Source of the DNA: Scleromitrula shiraiana
Taxonomy: Eukaryota; Ascomycota; Leotiomycetes; Helotiales; Sclerotiniaceae
NCBI GenBank assembly: GCA_028455995.1
Contig: JABELC010000006.1
Span: forward strand, 372,001-436,000
Direction of reading: 5' to 3'
DNA: 64,000 bases
The position numbers and the translations under genes are program-made. The notes under the pieces were generated by a model that saw only the letters and a program-made list of their open reading frames with translations, made no database searches and was not told the origin of the DNA. Positions within the stretch are counted from its first letter, which is position 1. Each line of letters begins with the position of its first letter. Below, piece after piece: positions 57,691-64,000 of this stretch.

Positions 57691-58679
57691 CTCGATTAAA
57701 TTAAAATTGAAGCACGCGCAAATTACCGAAAATCCTTCAAAATCAATGATTTTGTATAAATCACCTCTTGCGTCGACGTAAATAAATTAATTAATTATTT
57801 ATAAAATTATTTAAGATTTTGAATATAAATTATTTTTATATTAATATATTTACTTTTAAAATTTAAAAATTAAATAATGATTTTAAAATCTATAATATTT
57901 AATTAAATATAAAGTAAAAATCATATAAAAATACTATAATTTTAATTTAATTTAAATCAAGTAAATTATTATATTAAGAAATAATAAAGATGTATATGAA
58001 TATATAAAAGAAAATTTTTTGTTTAATATAAATATTATATATTAAAGTTTAATATAGTATTCTTTAAGAATCGAAATTATAAAGGTATTTTTAACTCTTT
58101 AAAGTTTTTGAAAATCTTAATAATTCATTTAAATCAAAATTATATTAAATAATGTCTTAATATAATAATTATAAGGATATAAATTATTATATATAAAAAT
58201 TTGAAGTAATTTTAATGATTTTTAAAAATCAAAATTAATATAGTAGTGCTTGATACTTAATGTTTATAAACATTATATATACTCTTTTTAATTTTATTAT
58301 ATTATATCTTTTATATATTTTTGATATATATAATATTTAAATTAAATAAAAACTTTTTTTATATATTTATATATATCTTCATTATTTCTTAATATAGTAA
58401 TTTATTTGATTTAAATTAAATTAAAATTATAGTATTTTTATATGATTTTTATTTTATATTTAATTAAATATTATAAATTTTAGAATCATTATTTAATCTT
58501 TAAATTTTAATAGTAAATATTTTAATATAAAAATAATCTACATTTAATTAATATCTTAAATAATTCTATAAATAAATGATCGATTTATTTACATCGGCGC
58601 AAGAGGTGATTTATACAAAATCGTCGATTTTGAAGCGATTCGCTTATTTTGCGCGTGCTTCAATTTTAATTTGACCGAG
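57691..58679. mobile_element. Foldback element with ~350-bp terminal inverted repeats and TA target duplication
   Basis: The outer ~350 bases at each end are inverted copies. The left begins CTCGATTAAATTAAAATTG. The reverse complement of the right begins CTCGGTCAAATTAAAATTG. Both continue with GAAGCACGCGCAAA, TGTATAAATCACCTCTTGCG and a long AT-rich stretch to about 58,040 (left) and 58,332 (right). TA flanks both ends at 57689-57690 and 58680-58681, as with Tc1/mariner-type insertion. The central ~290 bp is not inverted and holds no ORF. Differences between arms are largely transitions. It is best described as a non-autonomous DNA element; superfamily assignment rests only on the TA duplication. 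Confidence 0.75.
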
Positions 58680-58843
58680 TAAGAACTTACTACTATGAGA
58701 TAACTAAAAACGGGGTTCGGGTGAATACGTTTTCCTTCACATCCTTGTGTGAAATCTGTTTACTTAAGTTCAATCTCTACTTCTTTACAATATTTCCCAT
58801 ACAATCTACTTGATTCTTCACCGGAGAACTTGATGTCATCACT

Positions 58844-59845
58844 ATGGCACCTGAACCTATTCCTCTGCGAACTCTCACGACTCTTCTCAACTATGAACGC
58901 ATGACATCCGATCCCCGCTTTCTGCACACAAGCCTCCACAGTACATCTATCGTGGATTCCTCCATAATCAGCGCTCTCAAGCAAACAGGGCGCAAAATAG
59001 TCAATGACCGACCAAAGAGCGTCCAACTTGTTAATGTCCACGCATTTGCGTCTGATTCAAATATCGATCGTAACATCTCCTCGCCCAATATCCCTGCAAC
59101 TTGCACCCTTCATCCCTACTGTGGCCCGGCCGAAATTTCACTTACACCTGCCCAAAAAGATTTCATTTACCATGAAACTCATGGTCATGACGGATGCTAT
59201 AAAGCTCTTACTCTCTACCAAGAATTCTTCAGTCTTTGCCCCAAAGACCAGAAATTATCCATCCAGATCAAGAACGAATCACCTGTTCTAGTTCCAGTGT
59301 TCCCACGCAACATTCTTGAGTTTCGGTTAAAGGGCCCAAAACTTTTAAGTATTACATCAGTACAATCACCAAATGGTGGTACTTTTATAACTGGTGCTGA
59401 TAACGAGTCTCTTCATTCCGTTATGGCATTTCCTCATCCAGATGCGGACCATGATGGGTACTTCGTGGCGGATATGACGCGAATGCAATGGGGGGAGAAA
59501 GGAAGAGGTCAATTCGGTGAACCGTATTTCGTGGGAACTGTGCAGGCATTTGAGGAGCTTATGGATAATGTCTGTGATGGTATGGAGGAGTTGGGAATTG
59601 GGGCCGGATGGATCAATCCGTCGATTCATACGCCGTTAATGAAGGAGTGCGCGGAAAGAGTCATGCGCAGATGGGAGAATAGAGAGAAGGAACATTGGTG
59701 CGAATACTGCGGTGTTGGTGGGAATGCCTTGAAGGCTTGTGGTGGGTGTAAGGAAAAGAAGGTCTGGTATTGTGGGGCGGACCACCAAAGGGCAGGATGG
59801 AAGTTACATAAATTTACTTGTGAGAAGAAGAAGCCAAGAGCTTGA
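58844..59845 (+). CDS. MYND zinc-finger protein
   Basis: Intronless 333-residue protein with a C-terminal MYND finger. The finger reads 'WCEYCGVGGNALKACGGC', then 'VWYCGADHQRAGWKLHKFTC', giving the full C-x2-C...C-x2-C...Y-C-x3-H-Q-x2-W-x2-H-x3-C ligand pattern at about residues 287-328. MYND fingers bind proline-rich partner peptides or lie beside catalytic domains. The N-terminal ~280 residues contain no SET domain or other fold I recognise. Features there include 'LTPAQKDFIYHETHGHDGC' and a conserved-looking 'WGEKGRGQFGEPYFVGTVQAFEEL'. It starts 165 bases from the foldback element, so its promoter includes or abuts that element. Function unknown. Confidence 0.85.
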   Translation: MAPEPIPLRTLTTLLNYERMTSDPRFLHTSLHSTSIVDSSIISALKQTGRKIVNDRPKSVQLVNVHAFASDSNIDRNISSPNIPATCTLHPYCGPAEISLTPAQKDFIYHETHGHDGCYKALTLYQEFFSLCPKDQKLSIQIKNESPVLVPVFPRNILEFRLKGPKLLSITSVQSPNGGTFITGADNESLHSVMAFPHPDADHDGYFVADMTRMQWGEKGRGQFGEPYFVGTVQAFEELMDNVCDGMEELGIGAGWINPSIHTPLMKECAERVMRRWENREKEHWCEYCGVGGNALKACGGCKEKKVWYCGADHQRAGWKLHKFTCEKKKPRA

Positions 59846-60011
59846 GGGACGTATGGCGTAGCATCTCTTTTTACTAGCACCGCAAGTGAATGACGTACTC
59901 AAGGTTCTTGGTGATATGTACTCTGCACAATTTATTGGAATTTCAACGACTGACTTTGTGTTTGGACTACCTTGGGCTTGGTCAGGTATATGTAGACGGT
60001 TAATAATTTAG

Positions 60012-60627
60012 ATGCCAATGATTATTATATTGGGCGCGAGGAGTTTGTTGATGATATGCTGACTGTGAGGTATCCGAATACGATATTTTGTATTCCGCGG
60101 GTTAAGACTTTGAAGAATGGAAAGAAGGATAATTTTCCTGTGAATAGTTGTTACTCGACTTATGGGTATAAGAAGGATTTTAAGGTTTTGCCGGCTATAG
60201 ATGATCCTATTTCGACACTCTTGTGCTATGGGTATGTATCGAGAAAACCGAACCTGGATGGTACAGGACGATATAAGAAACTTAGTGAAGAGTAAGTTCT
60301 CAAGTCTAAATACTAGATTGATATGGAGGGGCTAACCAATAAAATAGAATAGCAGTAGAAGTTTTATTGCAACACAGACTTGAGGGGAAAACGGGATACT
60401 TCGACGGATCAGGGAAATTCTGGCCTGACAGAAAAAAGAGGGAGGCAGAAGATCTGAAAATAATGAAGGCAAGGGAAGCAAAGGCAGAGGAAGAAGCAAA
60501 GCGGGTAGAGGCGAAGAAAATAAAAGCAACGGAATCAACTGTAAGAAAGGCAACGAAACTGAAAGCAATACCGGGGGAAAAGACAAAGGAAGAGACATTG
60601 AGGAGGGCACAAACCTCTGCTTTGTAA
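60012..60627 (+). pseudogene. Probable 5'-truncated gene of unknown family
   Basis: Two protein-like blocks join through a good GTAAGT...TAG intron (60292-60347). The first reads 'DANDYYIGREEFVDDMLTVR' and 'YPNTIFCIPRVKTLKNGKKD'; the second 'RLEGKTGYFDGSGKFWPDRK' and then a Lys/Glu/Ala-rich helix to the stop. Just upstream, 59,877-59,985 encodes 'GISTTDFVFGLPWAWS' in a compatible phase. Only 26 bases separate it from the next block, too short for a normal intron, and no convincing ATG or earlier exons are found. It may therefore be a decayed or truncated gene. An ATG at 60056 could still start a short protein of about 170 residues. The family was not recognised. Confidence 0.45.
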
Positions 60628-61683
60628 GACATTATAATTAAGGATATGCAAATCTATCAATGAATTTCCGTTAAGTATGATATTGAGCCAGATCCTATAA
60701 AAGGTTCTTGGAGCATAATATAGAATTGCTTCTTACAGAAGCTATGATGATATTCAAGTGTTTTTGAGTGATGCTTGGTCTAACCACCTAATGTATAGTA
60801 GCAATGGATTTCTTGTAAAATCCCCATTGATATTGTTCCACTACCATATTTCACTTAATATCTTAGGAGGTCTTAGGTACCATGATATTAATAATTCAGA
60901 TAAATGGTTTAGGAATGCGAGTCTGAGGTAGGCATCATCTGATTTCCATACCAACAGTGCTGACCAGGCTTGTCATGCTGGAAAAGTGGGACCCGCTTCC
61001 GTTACGCGACGTAAAAAGGGACTTGAATACACCTTTATCTTTTGCTTTTGCTGCGATTAGGAAGAGATCAATATGATGAGCTCAAATGTTCTTGATATGC
61101 GAGACATGGGCTTTTGTTAAGTAGATTTTTTCTTACTCTTTGATAAGTGATTGGAGCCAGGAAAAGTGAACAGGAAATAATGTTGTTGGTTACTAGTACT
61201 AGGTAGCCCAAGGTAGCTACTTATATACATATTTAATAGATTCTGAACTAATTAGGGAGGATTGAGGTTGAAACTACAATATAATTGAGGGATGTTCATG
61301 GCAATGTGAATAGTGAGGAGCTTCTCAGGTTTTTAGATGCGATAAATTGATACATTTGATGATTCGCGGTATTGAAGAGTACAACTTGAGAAGAGACACC
61401 AAAGGCCGATCTATTTATATTATTGGAACATCAAAGAGGAACTAAAAATCAAAATCTAGAAGATACGGATAAGGGGATATTCAAGTCGTACCAATTTTCA
61501 AGACAAGGATAATAATTGATCAAGGTGAAAGGTGAGGATAGCAAATTTATTGTATCGTTATTTGTCAGTATGAAATCCAAATAAATCCATGCGAAGTAAA
61601 GCCAGAGTAATGCTAATTATCTTCCATTAAAAAACCCAAATTCTCAATCCTTAGTATATCCTCTCCTCTCCATCTCCACATCT
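60628..61683. other. Intergenic spacer
   Basis: About 1.06 kb between converging genes; no gene or structured repeat was seen. Confidence 0.55.
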
Positions 61684-62496
61684 CTATTGCAAATCCAGTT
61701 CATCCCAATAAACCTCCCAAGAATGATCACCAGCAACGTCACGAGCATGAGAACCAGCATGGCCATGACCATAAACCCTATCCCACTCCCCCAACCCCCC
61801 ATCCCCAACCGCATCCCCCACCTCGCTCCCCCTCCCCACCCTTACACACTCCGGAAAAATAACCCTCGCTCTCGTCCCCACCCACTCATCCCTCACCCCG
61901 CCCCCCAGAGTCCTGATCACCATCTCCCCACAATGTTCCGTATGTTTCCAACTCCCCAAATGCGTATCAATCCAGCCCCTCTCATAAGCCCTCTGCATCT
62001 GTTTCCACATATATGTACAATGTACTATGTGATATTTCCATGTAACCCAGAGGTCTTGTTCGCCTTCCATGGCTTGTTCGAGGGATACGGTGGTTGTGTT
62101 GGTGGATGAGGTGGGGTGGAGGTAGAAAGTCCAGTTTAAGAAGGTGGTGAAGGAGGTGAGGAGGGGGGTGTCGGTGCAGTGGGGGTGTTGCCAGGCGAAG
62201 GAGAGGATGTCGAATGTGCAGTTTTTAGAACGCGCGGTGGTGGAGGTGGGACCGCATGAATTGGAAAGTGTAGATGGTAGTATAGATGGTTTGTTGATGG
62301 GAAGACTTTGAGGGCGTGGGAGGTGGATGTAGAGACCTGCGGCTATGGTTATGGACATGATGGTAAGAAAGCTGAGTAATACATGCTTTGTGATATTTTG
62401 AAGTTGAGAGGATGGTTTATGCGCGATTGTTTCTTTGTATTCGACATGACTTCTCTCTTCATCTTGAGACAATTCTTTATAGTCTTGAGAGGCCAT
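61684..62496 (-). CDS. Single-pass membrane protein with conserved HTEHC motif, function unknown
   Basis: About 270 residues, intronless. A hydrophilic N-terminus is followed by one membrane helix at about 38-57 ('HVLLSFLTIMSITIAAGLYI'), giving a type II topology. The lumenal or extracellular part holds the pattern of a common fungal family: a Cys followed by 'TFDILSFAWQHPHC', an N-linked-type 'NWTFYLHP', 'WKYHIVHCTYMWKQMQRA', 'GWIDTHLGSWKHTEHC' and a variable tail. The regularly placed His and Cys residues recall, but do not equal, the HxxHC motifs of UstYa/DUF3328 oxidases. Any catalytic role is inference. An upstream ATG at 62520 would add eight residues. The C-terminal ~80 codons are very GC-rich and of low complexity compared with the rest. 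Confidence 0.75.
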   Translation of the reverse strand: MASQDYKELSQDEERSHVEYKETIAHKPSSQLQNITKHVLLSFLTIMSITIAAGLYIHLPRPQSLPINKPSILPSTLSNSCGPTSTTARSKNCTFDILSFAWQHPHCTDTPLLTSFTTFLNWTFYLHPTSSTNTTTVSLEQAMEGEQDLWVTWKYHIVHCTYMWKQMQRAYERGWIDTHLGSWKHTEHCGEMVIRTLGGGVRDEWVGTRARVIFPECVRVGRGSEVGDAVGDGGLGEWDRVYGHGHAGSHARDVAGDHSWEVYWDELDLQ

Positions 62497-62903
62497 TGTA
62501 TGCTTACGTGTTATTTTCACTTTTTGTGTGTTGATTTGAAGCTGGTTTTGAGGATATTGAAGCGAAGTTGTTGAGAAGCTCGCAAGGTGTTCGTGCCAAC
62601 GAAATACGTAGCGCTACCACCATAGGAAGAAATGGCAACGCATTGTGTATTTCTTAAACTGTAAAGGAGCCCCTCGTCTTATGTAATCTTGTAATAACAA
62701 ATTCATTTTCAAACTGAAACTAACGTTTCAAGTAGTCGATTGATAATGACCACGGAGACAAATAAAATGGCCAAAACTGAGTCCATGCAAGTCTGGAGAA
62801 GAAATCATCACAAGTAGTTGGCTCATCTAATGAAGTCTCCAGGATATCTATGCAGAACTCCATCCCAAAAGATACCCAGGCATGTTCCGATGCTGAGTGA
62901 AAC
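62497..62903. other. Spacer between membrane-protein and ankyrin genes
   Basis: About 400 bases. An overlapping 178-codon minus frame (62720-63256) is in a different frame from the ankyrin gene and looks like a shadow. No feature was seen. Confidence 0.5.
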
Positions 62904-63926
62904 TTATTCGTGATGGAATTCGACAGCATCTTCAAATTCTTCCTCAGATTCATATGCAATAAAATTGTTCCTATCGTTGTCTCCATTGCGGTTCTCGCGG
63001 TATTCCAATGTTTTGCCTTCGAAATAAATGTGGACATCTTGTTCCCCGGAAACTTGACTTCCTTTGAAACTAAAGACTGCTGTGTCGGCATCGCAATCTG
63101 AATTATTATCTGACTCATAATACGAGTGAGTAATTTCTTTTTCTCGAATTGGTTGAATATAGCCTGATCGTTGCTGCAGGTCCAGAATGAATTCTTCAAA
63201 GTATAGACTGCGTACTGACGACGGTTTCTTTCCACCTCTAGATATCGGAAGCCCAAAAAATATTTCTAATTTCTTCCAATCATCTATACTCAATCCAAAC
63301 ATTTTGAATCTTGCCAATGTTAATAACTTCAAATTTTCAGAATCTAGATATTGAGCACTCTCTAAAATCCTCCAAAAATTCTGGCGTGTAAAATCTAACT
63401 TCGGTAGTCCATTTTCGAGTAGGACTTTGATTCCTTCGTTATTGTCCATAATTATAGCCAACGATAATGGCGATTCTCCATCCTCATCACAATTATGGAT
63501 ATTTACTCCTGCAGTTAACAAGGTTGATACAAGTGCCGAGCTTCCCTTTTCAGAACAAACTGCCCTAAGTGGAGTATAGCCATCCCAATCTTCTTGTTCA
63601 AGATAATGCGGCCCAAATGAAGCCTCCCCATATTGAGTCAGTACTTCCAAACATTTTAGTTTCTGCTTGGTTTTGATTCTACAGATTGCCCACAAGGCTT
63701 TCAGGTCCTTGGAGCCATGTTGTAGAAAGATTTCTAGGCAACAATGATCTAATCGAAGGGCTGCCCAATAAATGGCTGACATTCCATACTGATCAGCTTC
63801 GTCGATGTCCTTTGAAGATATTGCTAGCCTTTTGGCGAGTAATTGTGGATTACCATGGAGAACTGCTTTATGAAGGCGCGAAAAACCTTGCTCCAAAACA
63901 AACTCTAGAGGAGAATGTGAAGACAT
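62904..63926 (-). CDS. Ankyrin-repeat protein
   Basis: 340-residue protein with an N-terminal ankyrin region. Repeats begin at about residue 15 ('GFSRLHKAVLHGNPQLLAKR'), continue with 'DQYGMSAIYWAALRLDHCC', 'DWDGYTPLRAVCSEKGSSAL' and 'DEDGESPLSLAIIMDNNEGI', and end near residue 175. They follow the D/N-x-x-G-x-T/S-P/A-L spacing of ankyrin helices. The C-terminal ~160 residues are mostly hydrophilic and acidic and end in 'AYESEEEFEDAVEFHHE'; no catalytic domain is visible. It is probably a protein-interaction scaffold. The ATG at 63926 lies 75 bases from the window edge, so an upstream exon outside the window is possible. Confidence 0.75.
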   Translation of the reverse strand: MSSHSPLEFVLEQGFSRLHKAVLHGNPQLLAKRLAISSKDIDEADQYGMSAIYWAALRLDHCCLEIFLQHGSKDLKALWAICRIKTKQKLKCLEVLTQYGEASFGPHYLEQEDWDGYTPLRAVCSEKGSSALVSTLLTAGVNIHNCDEDGESPLSLAIIMDNNEGIKVLLENGLPKLDFTRQNFWRILESAQYLDSENLKLLTLARFKMFGLSIDDWKKLEIFFGLPISRGGKKPSSVRSLYFEEFILDLQQRSGYIQPIREKEITHSYYESDNNSDCDADTAVFSFKGSQVSGEQDVHIYFEGKTLEYRENRNGDNDRNNFIAYESEEEFEDAVEFHHE

Positions 63927-64000
63927 TCACGGAGAAGTTTTAGAAATAACTCTCTTGAAATCGCAACACTGCCAAACCAATAGCCATCTGTGTAGAACAG

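Noticed and set aside
61687..62109. 140-codon Pro-rich plus-strand ORF
   Set aside because: Antisense of the HTEHC membrane-protein gene.

Overview
The window looks like nuclear DNA from a filamentous ascomycete, most likely a leotiomycete near the Sclerotiniaceae. That placement is a judgement from overall gene style, not from a database match. Genes carry one to five short introns (mostly 50-75 nt, GT-AG, CTAAC-type branch points). The products are typical of Pezizomycotina: Zn2Cys6 factor, Mrs2, Atp7, NAC-alpha, ribosomal eL14 and a Fat1-type acyl-CoA synthetase. Normal-composition gene islands alternate with extremely AT-rich blocks. The two large blocks are LTR retrotransposons whose paired LTRs differ only by transitions, the mark of repeat-induced point mutation (RIP).

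Layout. 1-1.4 kb: AT-rich spacer. 1.46-3.26 kb: two tandem GNAT acetyltransferases with matching introns. 3.5-5.4 kb: cytochrome P450 (minus). 7.3-8.3 kb: mitochondrial-type hotdog thioesterase-like protein. 9.2-11.1 kb: RBR ubiquitin ligase. 12.0-12.5 kb: small secreted Gly/Asn-rich protein. 12.95-13.7 kb: broken O-methyltransferase (minus). 14.5-18.0 kb: large transcription factor (minus). 18.9-19.8 kb: orphan ORF. 20.9-29.6 kb: NmrA-like gene with a nonsense codon, split near its C-terminus by a 7.7-kb LTR element. 30.6-32.3 kb: HhH-GPD DNA glycosylase. 33.2-40.0 kb: second LTR element (Ty3/gypsy, minus) inserted in older AT-rich DNA. 40.9-42.8 kb: membrane-anchored aldehyde dehydrogenase. 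43.3-46.8 kb: Mrs2 and an F-box-like protein (minus). 48.0-49.1 kb: HSL-type alpha/beta hydrolase. 49.4-52.7 kb: housekeeping cluster Atp7, NAC-alpha, eL14 (all minus). 54.6-56.8 kb: Fat1-like acyl-CoA synthetase. 57.7-58.7 kb: foldback inverted-repeat element. 58.8-59.8 kb: MYND protein. 60.0-60.6 kb: a probable truncated gene. 61.7-62.5 kb: single-pass membrane protein with an HTEHC motif. 62.9-63.9 kb: ankyrin-repeat protein.

The genes do not form one pathway. I see no biosynthetic cluster, CRISPR, phage or convincing tRNA. The novel-looking content is mostly transposon archaeology: a target-site duplication that lets the interrupted NmrA C-terminus be read, an N/Q/Y-rich repeat peptide fossil in the first element, possible self-priming in the second, and the foldback element. 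The predicted Zn2Cys6 plus Rua1_C architecture is the most interesting protein-level observation. Exon boundaries were worked out by hand from splice signals and frame continuity and would need RNA evidence.
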